From Thozetella sp. PMI_491 (taxonomy: Eukaryota; Ascomycota; Sordariomycetes; Chaetosphaeriales; Chaetosphaeriaceae), in contig MU270038.1 in the NCBI GenBank assembly GCA_021432635.1, forward strand, positions 1 to 64,000: a DNA stretch of 64,000 bases. Direction: 5' to 3'. Made by a program: the position numbers and the translations under genes. Positions 1-11,919 of the stretch are shown piece by piece. The notes beneath the pieces were generated by a model. The model did not search any database, was not told where the DNA came from, and worked only from the letters and a program-made list of their open reading frames with translations. Each line of letters opens with the position of its first letter. Position 1 is the first letter of the stretch.

Positions 1-809
1 CTGGCTTGCTTACTGGCTGAGGGCGAGCGATGTCGGCGCCGGCGATTTTTGGCTGTGGCTGGCACCGCCACTCCCAAATGGGTAGTTACCGGATGTGGTT
101 AGATACGGTAAAATCCATACGGTCGATTTAACGGGGTCGCTCCCCCTCCCCTCGCCTGTTTCCTACCTATTTCGGGGAGCCCGTTCAGGCTTTGTTCAAA
201 ACCAACAATTGGGGTTACGCCACTTGTGTCAGCGTCCACTCATTCGCCAGCGCCACGACCTGGGGCAGAGGCACTCGAACGAGTCCGACAAAGTGACGCA
301 CTCAACCGAGCGAAGGATTCTGAATAGTCCAACTCTCTCGCTCCGGAGACGCTCGCCTCCCCCAACCGACGCAGGATAGGCTTAAACTGCACACCCCTCC
401 TCCGTACTCACAGACGCACAGTCCGCCGACACGGTCGCGGCGGAAGGCAGCGAGAATTCTCGACGCGGCTTCCCCAGCTCCGAGACTGGGCGCCCTGGCC
501 GCTCCCAAGCCGATTGGCGATCTGCCTGCACAAAGTGCCCGCATTCGCAGTGCTCGTCCTTCGATCACCAAGCTTTTTCGCGTAGCCAATTTTGCCAACC
601 CCGCCTGTCCCGCGAGGCCAACTTCCCGAGGCTTCCCTCACCGAGTAGAGAGACCTTCCCGCACGCAGCCCCCTCTCGTCTCGTAGCCCGACCGCATACT
701 GCCGCCTTCCAATTATGCTCCATATACATGGCGGAGATCAGGAGAATGGTTGGTTGCCTCTCACCGCGGGCTCCCCGCCTCATCGCCTCGCCCGCTGCCA
801 TCGAAGGCT
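1..809. other. Upstream region of the PAS kinase gene; no gene seen
   Basis: No convincing coding frame on either strand: the open frames are short, overlap one another and are rich in Arg/Pro/Ser, as expected from random reading of GC-rich DNA. The stretch most likely holds the promoter and 5' leader of the kinase gene that follows. I see no tRNA boxes or long repeats. Confidence 0.5.
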
Positions 810-3800
810 ATGCTGACCGGACGTTACCTGTACGTAGGAGCGGATACAAGACACGACGGGGAGGAACGCGGCCCGGTCCGGCTCGAGCCACCAATACATA
901 TCCCCAAGAACCGGAGCACCGGGAACCTGGAGCTGGCCGGAGATAATTCAGAGAAGGCGAGGATACGTTTCTCCTTCGACGCTGGTGCCGCCGCTGCCGA
1001 ATACGACACACTCACAAGGTTAGTCCAACAACCTAAGGGAGGGGTGGCGGAAGGGAGAATCCCGGAGAGGTTGGATTTTTTCTTGTCTCGGACCGCGAGG
1101 GGGCTGTCTACACTCTGTCACATGAGCTGTCTTGGCCATACCACCCAGCAGAGCTGACCTTGCCCTTGCCTCCAGGACCTCGCTCATGACAGACCACGAC
1201 CACGGGCTCGGCCTCTCCGGCCTCCGTCGCATACGGCAGCAACACAACCCCATCCGGACTCCCACCCTGCCGTCGCCGTCGAGTCGGACGCCCTCAATCG
1301 GCAACCTAACCCGCTCCTCGTCCATGACCTTGATGATGGAGGCGCACAACCACGCCATGCCCTTTGCTTCGGGGCCCGGCTCGCCCGCATTTACCGAGGA
1401 CCTGTCGCGGTTCCCCTCCGAGTCGCTGCACAGCTTCTCCTTCGCACACCAGTCCGAAGAGATCCTACACAATCGCCAGAATGTCCTCAAGCGTTCCATA
1501 GAGTTCATGAAAGACAAAATGGGCTGGTCGGGAGCGTCCAACGCGGCCATAGCATCCTCCGCAGCCATCGCCAGTGCACAAGCGCGCCTCAGTGGTGACC
1601 TCGAAACACAGCATATGCTCGACCTATTGGCCAAAGCGAATTTGGTGGGGGCAGGAAACCTGCCACACGCGGACCCTGATATTCCTTTCGGACCCCTAAC
1701 CGGACCCCCCGACATGTCAGGAGAGAACGTGTTCGACAGACAGTTCGTACCGAGAACCACAAGTCCGGACGCTCTCGATGAGCCTCGTGTCTCTCCCACC
1801 ACCGCGAAACCTCCCCCGTTTCCAAGCACGAAGGAGGCAGAGGATTTGACGGCCGAGGGCGGCCCACGTCCTAGGCTCTCTGGCTCCAACGAGGATCCTG
1901 ACTCGGAGAACTCGTCGCGGACACCGACCAACGAGAGCGGAACGACGGCGAAAACGTCACCGCCGTCGTCGCGGCGGCCAACGGCGCTGAAGCGAACCTT
2001 GACTGACACGGTCCAAGCATCAATGCAACAGAGGCTAATGGACGCTTTGGCGAAGCCGTTCATCGCCGCAGACCAGCCCGAAGCAATCGCCTCCCCACCC
2101 CTCACGTCTTCCTTCCAGAACTTTCCGGCCTCAATAACTCAGACCGCCTCAATTGGTTCTTCTGTCCACGGCCATGCCACTAGATGGGTTCCTGCGGCGC
2201 AGGCTATCTTCACGACAGAAGCCAAGCCGCCATGGACGATCCTAGCCGCCAACGATCTAGCCTGCTTGGTGTTCGGAGTGACCAAAGCTGAGGTTAGGAA
2301 AATGGGTATCTTGGAAGTAGTCCAGGAGGAGAGGAGAGCCTGGCTGGAAAGGAAACTGAAAGAGGGCAACAACCAAGATGTAGGTGATGGTTCTGAGAGT
2401 GAGATTTCGACTACAGTTCCCACGCCGGCAATGCCAACGACAAGTCTGTTAGGCTCCCGGGGCGGTGGCATCACGGCCAAGCTTCTGAGCAAGCCCAATT
2501 CTCGGTCCGTCTCTGCAGCCAATACCCGACGCCCGGCTACGGTCCACAGTGGCGACCCTAAGCCGCCGAAACCTGGACAGGGGCACCACAATAGCAGCAA
2601 GTCTAGGGGTGTATTGCTCTGCGGTGACGTCGTGCCAATACAGAAGCGCAATGGGGCGACGGGATCGGCGAGTTTATGGGTGAAGGAGAAGAAGGTCGGA
2701 CTTATATGGGTTCTCGAAGAGATCCACGAAGACGTGGCACAGGTCGACCTCGATGAAGATGGCGTAATCACCAGCGTCTCAGGTGCCCTGGGGCCTATCT
2801 GGGGAGACGAGAAGCTTAAGCCCGGTATCGATATCGGAAAGCTTATACCTCGTATCCCTCGGCAGGGATTTGACCCTCGGACTGGTGAGATCGACTATGC
2901 CCAGATCGCCAAAAGGAGATACTACACTTGTCGCAACAGCGAACGGATCAACATACCTGCGACTGTTGAACAAGTCAGAGGCAAAACGGAGCTGCGGGTG
3001 TCAAGCTTTCCACATATCGCAGGCATCGTGGTCATCGAGACAAGGAAGTTGACGATCAAGAGCTCAAACTCAGTTTTTTGTCGCTCCCTTTTTGGCCACG
3101 AACGGCCGGATGGGCTGTCAATCAACACGCTATTGCCGTCATTCGACAAGATTCTTCGGATCTTAACCGAAGAGGATGGAATACGGCTAGTCGACGGAAT
3201 CGTGGTGCCTGAGCACAGTTTCCGGAAGGCTGCGGCTTACCTCGCGCTAAAGGAAGGGCAGCCCAACGCCGCGACCAATTTTCTACGGCCCGAAGGGCTC
3301 CCGGCACGACACCGAGATGGGTCTGAATTGAAGATTGACGTGCAGATGCGGGTTGTCAAGAGCGAGAAGCAGCCCACATCTTCGGACCACACCCTGGAGG
3401 AAACGAGCGAGGACGAGTCGGCGTCTGAGAAAGATCTCAAAGTCTCCGTGCAGCCATCCGAGGTGGTGTATGCCCTGTGGATCACCTATTCTAGACACCT
3501 GCACGCGACGCGGACAAATCTTGGCGCGGCTTCCCCCTTGCTCTCCGGTACAGCAACCCCCTTGCATCAGCCATCCCCAGGCCAGACTCCGGCCTACAGT
3601 CCGTCCGAAATCCAGTCCGACTCGGACGAGCCCAAGAAGGAGGAATCGACGGCCTCGACTCTGACTCGCCAGATCAAGGAAGTCGCCATGTCGGCTGCCG
3701 CGGCGCTCACCGGCGGTCAGAAATCCTCAGAGCCTAAGTCGCAAGTACCGGCTGCCCATGTTGAGGAGCCGCAAAAGAAGAAGACGATTGATGACTTTGT

Positions 3801-4652
3801 GATCCTTGAAGAGATGGGCCAAGGCGCGTACGGTCAGGTCAAGCTGGCTCGGTACCGCGACAATGGAAAGAAGTGCGTCCTCAAGTACGTCACCAAGAAG
3901 CGCATCCTTGTCGACACGTGGACCAGGGACCGAAGGCTCGGAACGGTACCCTTGGAGATCCACGTACTTGAGTACCTGCGCCGGGATGGCTTCCGCCACC
4001 CCAACATTGTGGAGATGGAAGATTTCTTCGAAGACGATGTCAACTACTACATCGAGATGGTCCCACACGGCCTGCCCGGTATGGACCTTTTCGACTACAT
4101 CGAGCTTCGAACCAATATGGAAGAGCAGGAGTGCCGGAGCATCTTCGTGCAGGTTGCCCGGGCCATCCACCACCTACACATCAAGGCGTTGGTGGTGCAC
4201 AGGGACATCAAAGACGAAAATGTGATCCTAGACGGGGAGGGTAACATAAAGCTGATCGACTTCGGCAGCGCCGCATACATCAAGAGCGGGCCCTTCGACG
4301 TGTTTGTGGGCACCATTGGTAAATCTCCTACGACCTGCGCCTGTCTGCTTCAACCCGAACCTATACTAACTCTCGTTTAGATTACGCTGCACCCGAAGTC
4401 CTGGCCGGCAAGCCATATCGCGGCAAGGAACAAGACGTGTGGGCTCTAGGTATCCTCCTCTACACTATCATCTACAAGGAGAACCCTTTCTACAGCATTG
4501 ATGAGATCATGGACCGTGATCTGCGGGTGCCTTACACCATCAGTGACGAGAGCATCGACCTGATCCGGTGCATGCTGAATCGCGACGTCGCACAGCGATA
4601 CACCATCGAGCAGGTGCTCGACCATCCGTGGTGCAAGATGGACGAAGAGTAG
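810..4652 (+). CDS. PAS-domain serine/threonine protein kinase (Psk1/Psk2, PASK family)
   Basis: Nutrient-sensing cytoplasmic kinase; in yeast the family couples carbon status to glycogen/glucan synthesis and translation. Exons proposed: 810-1018, 1176-4318, 4381-4652 (1,207 aa). A PAS segment begins near residue 407 (RWVPAAQAIF, then WTILAANDLACLVFGV), with a second sensor-like block ending LIWVLEEIHED. The C-terminal kinase domain starts near 943 with glycine loop GQGAYG (951-956), Lys973 in VLKYV, HRD 1078-1080 and DFG 1098-1100; after the last intron it continues DYAAPEVLAG. All catalytic residues are present. The last intron (62 nt, CTAAC branch) is certain because the frame breaks inside the activation segment. 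The first exon is inferred: the main frame has no ATG before 1186, while ATG 810 joined through GTTAGT/CTCCAG splice sites stays in frame. If that exon is wrong, translation starts at 1186. Convergent with the TBC gene. Confidence 0.9.
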
Positions 4653-5522
4653 GCGGAAGGGCGGAGAGCGTGCGGTAGAGCACCAGAGCGGTTGACAAGA
4701 GAGCAGCACAAAGAGCGTAAATGTAACGCAGCGGTTGTTTGGTGATTTGCTATGGCCAAAGATTGTGGCGTATGATACCCTAAGACTTCGATTCAAACAC
4801 GGCAGCAACCACTGGCAACGGATATGACAAAAGAAACAAAGAAATACCACACAACCTAGCATAGCATTGGGGGGGAGGGGTAACGCTACGGAGTACACCA
4901 AGAAAGGGAGGGGCCCAAGTTGGGGGCTGTTCAATTTGGCCGAGACACGCAAAGGCCACACACAGGATCAAGGGGCAAAGGTCAAAGATAATTTAGTCGA
5001 GTGGGGGTTTGTTCTGCATCATATAAAGAAGGTCAAACGATGATTGGCTTGAGAAGGGCTCGCTCTCCTGTGATGCCCTCACCGTATAGAAGGTTCTACA
5101 GTGACTGAAGGGCGACACACCAGCTTTTCTGGTTTGATAAAGTTCAAGCGGTACATCGAGAGGCTCGTCACGGATGTGAGAAGACCAGAGCCAGCGGCCG
5201 CAGACCTTGAAGCTCCTGGCTTGTCGAAGTCGCAGAAATCAGAGCTGCAGTCCTGCCACCCTGGCCGTCTCGAGGCCACGGGAACGTAGAAAACGGTACG
5301 GCCTTGCGGCAACGGGTGGATTAAGAGCTTAATCATGTCGCATTCCAGTGAATTCAGGTTTCATCAAGCAAACGGGGGAAGTAGTCCCCAGCTCTACTGA
5401 GAGACGGTGCCAGACCTCCAAGCGTGTATTCTATTCATCCAACATGCTGCCAAACCCAGGCTATAAAGCCGCTTTCCTATCTAACACCACACAGTAAGGC
5501 TACCCTTGGCCAGTAATCTTGC
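4653..5522. other. Convergent 3' intergenic region; no gene seen
   Basis: Separates the stops of the PAS kinase (+) and the TBC gene (-). It should contain both 3' untranslated regions. Only short shadow frames are present. Confidence 0.5.
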
Positions 5523-7995
5523 TTACCCCTTTGCTACATCTTCAACAACTCGGGGGAGTGAGCCGCTCCTACTCCCGCTTCCCTTTCGAATGGGCTTAAG
5601 CCCGAATATCTCATCTGTTGACACCCCAACCTCACCGCTCCCTTCGCTGGTCACCTCCCCAAAGAGGAACGCATTCCGCTCTCGGCTTGCGCTATTCGGC
5701 GCTCGCTTCTTGTGGCCGATGCCCCCTTGGCCGCCGCCCGAAGGCGTAGGGGGGAACGAATTAGGAGGGGAGCCGTGTACCGCATCGGGCTCCAGCATCC
5801 AGGCGAATGATGATTGAGCAAGAGTAGAGCGGGTGGGGATCGGGGCGCTGGGACGCTGCGGTACAGATGTTGTAGAAGAAAGTGGATCGCTAGGCTCCGC
5901 CCCGGTGCTAGGCTTAGGCAGAGGCTGGCTAGACGCGGTCTCAGGGGCATCGGTGTCCATCTGATCGCCATCGTGTGCTGCGTCCTCCTTGTTCTCTTTG
6001 CCCTTCGGTGGCGGTGATGTCGGCCCAGTTTCTTGATCTGAAGCCGGAGATGACAGAGTCGACCGTACCACATCGACGGCTGATGAGGTTGTTACGACCT
6101 GGGTGGTATCAAGAGCGACCGTAGGTGACCGGATGTCGCTCACTGACGAGATTGACAGGGTCCCGATCGGCGGGAGATCCTCTTCGGGCATCAACAGGGT
6201 CGAGTCTTCGAGATACACCTTGACAAACTGCGCCTTTGCTGCGGCCATCTCGATTGCTTGGATATGCTCGTCTTTGTCTCCTTCGAGTCTTCGTGACGCG
6301 AGGCGCCTGAGGTTCTCAACCGTTTCGTCGAGCATAGCGGCAAGCTGCTTATTCCTCCTCTCCATGGCAGCTAGAGTAGCTGCATGGTGTCCCAGCTGGT
6401 CCTCGCCAAACAAATCACGGTTCATCCTCGACACACGGGGATCCTGGAGGCCCTGCACATTACGCCGAATCTCACCCATGGCGTCTCGGACTGCCTGGTT
6501 GATGCCGAGCTTTTCGCCTCGTTCCATGACGTTCTTCGTGGCACTCTGGAAGAGTGCCTCAACCCCTCCTGGCTGCTGAAGTATCCTTGCAGAGGAAGCG
6601 AGCGGCGATCGCGCGCCTAGTGTCCTCTGACGCAGCGAGCCAAAGCCCTGGAAGGTTGGCGTCAGGGGCCGCGAGGCTTGTTTGGGGATGGCTACAGGTA
6701 CAGGCTGTCTCCCCGTGTATTTCATGATTAGTGTAGAGCCGCCAGCGGCATTGGTATGGTTCTTGAGGTAGACGGCGTCGTCGACAAATGTATGGGGCCC
6801 ATGAGGCGCTTCAGGCGCTGGGTACTTTAGCAAGAGCTGGAGAGCTACCGAGTAATCTGCTTCTAGCACTGTGCTTGGGTAAGAACACTGACGAAGGGAA
6901 GGGTTGAAAATGCGAAGTTCCACGTACGAGTCCAGCGTATTCTAATCAGCATTGCCACGCATATCAAATCTATCAGCTCCAGGGTTGGGTCGAAGGCAAA
7001 GATGGTGTCCCAGAGCACCAAAAGCTGCTCGAACGGGAACTCCCTGCCGAAAAGGAGACGAATCCAGCGTCTATCTTGCTTGTTAGCGCATCCGGCTTGG
7101 GGATGGGTAGGGATCAGGCTCACATCAAGAATATCTGGGGCAGCACCTCGATGCTCTTGAGATGATCTGCTAGCTCCTGGTCTACCTTTGTCAAGATAGA
7201 TTCGTGGATGTGCCTGCTTTTCTCGACAATCGTGTTCGGAGAATTCGCCGTCGATTCGGTCCCTTCCCCAGTTTCATAGAAGGCTTGTGCATTTTGCATA
7301 ATATTGGCAAACAGGGCGTACGCGTCCTGCTCGATGTAGCGGAAGTCCAACATGTCGAGCATGACGGGGTCCTCAATCCCCACGGAGGCGGCTGCCGACC
7401 GATCTATCGCATCCATGTGTACAACATAGACAATGGGAGCTAGGAGCTCGTGCATGCCTTGCCTGTACCCGCCAGCGCCAGGGTGGAGTTTACAGTACAG
7501 AAACAAAATGTCTAGTATCATGGTCTGCACCGTCTCCTCGTGATAAAAAGGCTCGTCCGGCAGTCGCTGGACATCTTGCAGGATTTCGACCCGCACCTGT
7601 TCATCTTGGCGGGCAACATCCCAGGGAGAGTTGGGATCGTCGGCCAATGGGTCAAAGGAGAGCTCGGCGAGCTGCTCTGGGTGCTTGATGAACCGAAGGT
7701 ACTGCTCTCGCGACGCCCCGTACGAGCGCCGCGACTCGGCGAGGAGCTGAGACCAGCTCGGCGCCGGAGCGTTTCGGAAGAGGAGGAAGGCCTTCCAGCA
7801 GATGGAGCGGCATCCGGCGACACAGGGGCTACTGGGACCGTTGAACTTGACCGCCCGCTGGAGATCAGCGAGGCCGGAGCTGTGTTTCAACGTCTCATCC
7901 CATCTCGCCCTAGCTAGCTGGTTAACCTACAAATTCGAGGCCGATCAGAGCGGTGGTCGGTCGTGGACCTACTTGGTTTCCTCCACGGTCCTCAT
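5523..7995 (-). CDS. TBC-domain Rab GTPase-activating protein (TBC1D5-like)
   Basis: GTPase-activating protein for Rab/Ypt GTPases in membrane trafficking. Four exons: 7995-7973, 7909-7124, 7070-6928, 6868-5523, giving 765 aa. The TBC signature is complete: RSICWKAFLLF near the N-terminus, the arginine finger in EILQDVQR (Arg123), the glutamine finger in YRQGMHE (Gln158), and LPQIFLIRWIRLLFGREF built across the second intron. The N-terminal shark-fin placement of the TBC domain and a long Ser/Pro-rich C-terminal tail resemble the TBC1D5 branch rather than Gyp1 or Gyp7. The tail contains a possible coiled coil (ATLAAMERRNKQLAAMLDET). The first exon encodes only seven residues plus two bases (MRTVEET) and uses a CTAG acceptor among several nearby; phase 2 joining gives KARWDETLKHSSGL, which suits the family. 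Introns are 63, 53 and 59 nt. The exact Rab target cannot be read from sequence. Confidence 0.92.
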
Positions 7996-8823
7996 GACGA
8001 CATGCTCGGGGCTGAGCTGAAGGGGGAAGATGAGAGGGACAGAAAGGAGGAATGGGTATTTCCTCACTGGGGCAAAAGCGTAGACCGAGGACCGCTTGGC
8101 TGTCAAATGGAGCGCTCGGCGGTGGGGCGAGACGTAGGCGAAGGGTAGTGCAGGATTACGGACGGTCAGAGGAGAAATCGAATTTGATGCGTCGTGTCTT
8201 TGCTCTGGTCGTTGCCTCCCGGACTTAGGATGCTCTTATACACACGGCTCACCTGTTAGAGCAGCCGTCATGATTCGGAAGGCAGCTGGGGTGGGGGATG
8301 GAGATCACGGCAGGGCAGGGATCCACATGTGGGAAGGTGCAGCTGGGATGCTGCAGCCAATCGTCCGCCTGCCCCAAGTCTAGAACCCCGGCTCCACGTC
8401 TAGCAACCGGCGGCGCGACAACCACCGAATCTCTCGAATCTCGCCCAGCTTCGAACCTACGAAACCAATCCAGACCGTCCGCCCGATCGGTCGCCAGGAA
8501 CCGGTCCACGTCGCGCGCTGCTCCCAACTTCAGAAGGGTATATGACTCACTTCGACGACTCGACAAGGTCTTCGTGGCACTCGTGGTTAGACCTTCGCCA
8601 ATAAACCGGCCGGCGCGGCTTGCCCCTTCGCCGCCTCGACGGTGCCCACCCCTGGATTCCTCAGGGAACACCTCCCCCTGGGCACCACCTCACTGCCCAT
8701 GACGAAGGGCCTTCGTTGTGCAACGAAGCTGTGGCGGGATATCTCAATGCATGCGCCGTAACAGCCTGTTGTTTTCTCCTCCTCTAGCATGTCTAGTTTG
8801 AGACGTCCTCGAGAGACGCCAGC
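7996..8823. promoter_or_regulatory. Divergent promoter region between TBC gene and Laa2-like gene
   Basis: 828 bp shared upstream region. Frames of about 130-140 aa exist on both strands (8249-8671 and 8298-8702), but they overlap each other antisense and show no domain. Pyrimidine-rich tracts lie just upstream of the ATG at 8824, as is usual for fungal 5' leaders. Confidence 0.4.
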
Positions 8824-10803
8824 ATGTCCGCCGACCTCTTCGCTGCCTTCAGCGACCCTGCACCAAGCTCGGGCCGGGGCCAGGCCCAGCAACATACCGC
8901 TAGCAATGCCCCTCCCTCGATGACGACCGGCTCGGATCCTTTCTCCTTCTTGGCTCCCAGCGCGCCCGCGCAGTCACAGCAGCAGCTCTTCCAACAGACC
9001 TCGCCATGGCCTGCGTCCCACCCGTCCCACCAACCCAGCCAGCAGCCCCTCCAGTGGCCGCCGCTTCAAACACCTGAGGTTGCAGCGCCCCAACCCAGCA
9101 CTGAAATATGGGGGGACCTCGCCGGCTTCGGCAACGCCCGGGCGACGAAGCCCGCATCGGGGAAGGAGGAAGAAGAGGACGATGATGGCTGGGGCGATTT
9201 CGAGGTGGCCGCGCCTCAGAACGACAAGGCGGCACCGGCCACCAAGCCCCCTCCTACGCTGTCTATATCCGCCGTTCGGGCTAACTCGTCTGCGGTAGCT
9301 GGAGCCAAACCGGAACCATCGCCGCGGACGAGGATCATGAGGGCATCTACGTTGGACATGATGTCGAATAAACTAGTCGATGCCGGCCCATCGGGAATCC
9401 TGGAACCCTGGCAGGAGCGTCCCTCCTGGGAAGTGTCAGGGACGGTAACGCGACCTGGGCCTCCCAAGCCTGTGAACCCAGACCCGAACGTCTTGTTCGA
9501 TGCCGATGATTTCAACGGAATGGCGCCACCAGATGCGATTGACGACGACGACTTTGGTGATTTTGAAACCGTGGCGGCCGCTCCTCCGGTCTCTGCTTCT
9601 GTTTTGCCGCCCACAAAACCACTCCCGTCCACCTCGGCGCTCGACTTGATATCTGATTTAGATTTCGGGGTAGCACCTACGAAAACTAGAAAGGAGCCCC
9701 CGGGCCAGCTACTCTCTACGCTGAGTCTCCAGGATTCTCCATACCCTCAAGCGCCCAAGTCCCCCTCCTTCCAGGAACGCAACCCTTTCCCAGGACTAGG
9801 CCTCACCACTCCCAAGGCCTCAGAGTTCCCACAGGAGGTGAAGGCTAGTTCGCCGTCCCCAGTGACAGCGTGGCCCAGCTACGACGACGAAAAGAAGGAA
9901 CGGAACAGCTTTGATGAGAATTGGGGAGACTTTGAAGCCCGGCCGTCACAGCCCGTCTCAAAAACGTCTCTGACGAAGCCCCAAACTATGCAGGCCGCAT
10001 GGCCAGTAAAGAAGACTACCAAGGCAGACCGACCAGCCCCAGTGAACTCTTCTGACTGGGATTGGGATGCCTGGGAAGACACCAACTCCCCCAAGCCAGA
10101 GCCATCCATTAAAGCCGTGGCCCCGCTGCGGGATCACGATATCGGCGGCCCACCGCCAACCAATGTGCCCCCCCCCTCCATTCTCCTCTCACTGTTCCCG
10201 GAACTCCTCAGTTTAGCCAACTCATCGCTCTTCAAACCACTTACCTCGCAACCTGCCGCCATCAAAGACCGCGTCCTCGCCGATGCGACCACACTAGCCT
10301 TCCTTCGGGGCTACCTGGCCCTCGCTGCCGTCGCCGGGCGTGTCATCGCCGGGCGAAAGCTGCGGTGGCATCGCGATAAGTTCTTGTCCCAGGGCATGAC
10401 CATCTCGGCGGCCGGCGGCAAGGGTGGGATGAAGCTCTCGGGCATTGACAAGACGCAGGTGCGCAGCGAGGACCGCGAGGTGGCAGACGTGGTCGCAGTG
10501 TGGAAGGAACACGTCGGGCGCCTGCGCAGCGCGGTCGCGGCGGCGAACTCGGGTGCCATCGCAGCAGGGGAACCTCCGCTGCGGATTCCAGAACTGACTG
10601 AGACGGTAGCCGTTCAAACAGCCAAAGGGGCAGTCACGGCACCGAAGCCGTGCGTGGTATGCGGGCTTAAGAGGGAGGAACGTGCGCCTCGGGTCGACTT
10701 CGACATCGAAGACTCATTTGGTGAGTGGTGGATCGAGCACTGGGGCCACCGGACGTGCAGGAATTTCTGGCTGGAGCATGAGGTTCAGCTACGACAGCGC
10801 TGA
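8824..10803 (+). CDS. Clathrin-adaptor accessory protein, Laa2/aftiphilin-like
   Basis: Single-exon gene of 659 aa, mostly low complexity. It carries repeated acidic, aromatic ear-binding type motifs: DDGWGDFE (120-127), DDDDFGDFE (240-248), ENWGDFE (365-371) and a Trp-rich block DWDWDAWED (411-419). Such [D/E]n-(F/W)GDF motifs are known from aftiphilin and yeast Laa2, which help recruit AP-1 with Laa1, so a role in clathrin-mediated trans-Golgi/endosome transport is inferred. The C-terminal third is ordered: a helical region (PSILLSLFPELLSLANSSLF onwards) and a terminal block with Cys610, Cys613, His639, His642 and Cys645 that could bind zinc. The ATG at 8824 follows a long CT-rich leader, and an AATAAA lies 174 nt after the stop. 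Assignment rests on motifs, not overall alignment. Confidence 0.8.
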   Translation: MSADLFAAFSDPAPSSGRGQAQQHTASNAPPSMTTGSDPFSFLAPSAPAQSQQQLFQQTSPWPASHPSHQPSQQPLQWPPLQTPEVAAPQPSTEIWGDLAGFGNARATKPASGKEEEEDDDGWGDFEVAAPQNDKAAPATKPPPTLSISAVRANSSAVAGAKPEPSPRTRIMRASTLDMMSNKLVDAGPSGILEPWQERPSWEVSGTVTRPGPPKPVNPDPNVLFDADDFNGMAPPDAIDDDDFGDFETVAAAPPVSASVLPPTKPLPSTSALDLISDLDFGVAPTKTRKEPPGQLLSTLSLQDSPYPQAPKSPSFQERNPFPGLGLTTPKASEFPQEVKASSPSPVTAWPSYDDEKKERNSFDENWGDFEARPSQPVSKTSLTKPQTMQAAWPVKKTTKADRPAPVNSSDWDWDAWEDTNSPKPEPSIKAVAPLRDHDIGGPPPTNVPPPSILLSLFPELLSLANSSLFKPLTSQPAAIKDRVLADATTLAFLRGYLALAAVAGRVIAGRKLRWHRDKFLSQGMTISAAGGKGGMKLSGIDKTQVRSEDREVADVVAVWKEHVGRLRSAVAAANSGAIAAGEPPLRIPELTETVAVQTAKGAVTAPKPCVVCGLKREERAPRVDFDIEDSFGEWWIEHWGHRTCRNFWLEHEVQLRQR

Positions 10804-10976
10804 GGCGGATCTCCGAGCTGAGGCTCAGCATCTTCCCGCGGTGCATGACGGGTCGTGCTATAGATAGAGAGAAGATCTACAGAGGCGCCAATATTACGTC
10901 TGTGAAACCAAAACAACAGCAAATGTTTAATAGACGACCGCCTGGGTAGCTTGTGGAACGGGTAGCATGAGCACCA

Positions 10977-10982
10977 AATAAA
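10977..10982 (+). terminator. Candidate polyadenylation signal (AATAAA)
   Basis: Canonical AATAAA 174 nt downstream of the stop of the Laa2-like gene, followed by a T-rich run (ttatttttttccc) near 10995-11010. Fungal 3' ends often lack the exact hexamer, so this is suggestive only. Confidence 0.4.
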
Positions 10983-11919
10983 AGTGTAATGCCCTTATTT
11001 TTTTCCCTTTTGGAAGCCAATACAGCCGTTACCCGTTACCCATGATCCTCCAGCCGGTGGGGTCATCTCTCTCGGGGGAACTGGAAGGTTTGTTTTGTGG
11101 AACAAGTGGGAATCCCGGTGCGACATGGAAACGGAAGTTCGCGAGAAGCTTCATAGAAGGCCGTTGTTGACGTTGAGACGTTGTGTCCCAAGACTCTGGC
11201 GTGTTTGTAGCCCCTGGCGCACCCATCCTTCCTTGCGAGGGAGTGATCATCAAGGGTTAGGGTTCATAGTGGAGTTGGTATACCTCGGCTGTTAGCTAGG
11301 CTCACATCAAACTCCCCATTCTCTCGCTTCACTTGAGTCGGCCATCTCCCTCTCTGTCAAAATCGGCAACCGACACTTGTCGGCTGGACATTCCGAAGAC
11401 TAAGCTTAAGGAGTGGGTTTCGGATCATCACTTCCAAAACCTTATTCTAAGCATAGGCCAGGCAGTTGCGCCACCCGCCTAGCCAAAGCCACCTCGCGGC
11501 CTCTCGCTCCCCGGCCAATCTCCTCACCAAGCCTCGATCCAAGGCCAGCCTCTGGCTCCTTTGGTCCCTGCTTTAGTCCGTCCGCCCAACCCGCAACCCA
11601 ACTACCGCTTATCCTGTTCTGTCTTGTCAGGTTATACATTGTCGGGCTTTTTTCCCTCCTGCCATCGACTTGGGCAAGTCTGGCGGCAGCCTCCCAAATA
11701 AGGTTGCATAGGTACAACACATGCGACGAGCCCCCTTCATCGAGGGCCACGCCGACGCCACTGGCCGCGCTCTCGCTCTTCGCTCCTCGCATTTACTGTG
11801 TAGCACAGCGCCTCGCTCTATCGCCCCAGCTATCGTCCACGTCCACGCTTCCGCATCTTCGCTAGGCCGATCTACAGCCTCAGGACGCCGGTGCGCATGA
11901 CCCTTGCAGGCCGATAACC
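10983..11919. other. Intergenic region upstream of the TFC7-like gene; no gene seen
   Basis: Holds the end of the Laa2-like 3' region and the promoter/leader of the TFC7-like gene. Only shadow frames are seen. It contains one telomere-like GGGTTAGGGTT at about 11255. Confidence 0.45.

Noticed and set aside
1020-2105. 361-codon open frame antisense to the PAS kinase
   Set aside because: Lies opposite a well-supported coding exon, is Arg/Ser/Gly-rich with no motif, and is expected from codon bias in GC-rich genes.
2139-2771. 210-codon antisense frame inside the PAS kinase
   Set aside because: Shadow of the kinase coding sequence; no domain.
8249-8702. Opposed frames of 134-140 codons in the TBC/Laa2-like divergent promoter
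   Set aside because: They overlap one another on opposite strands, lack motifs and occupy the expected promoter; a GGTTCGAAGC on the minus strand also lacks a partner A box at tRNA spacing.
11250-11268. Telomere-like GGGTTAGGGTT
   Set aside because: Only about two repeat units, internal to a euchromatic region; not an interstitial telomere. It could be a general regulatory motif but nothing supports this.
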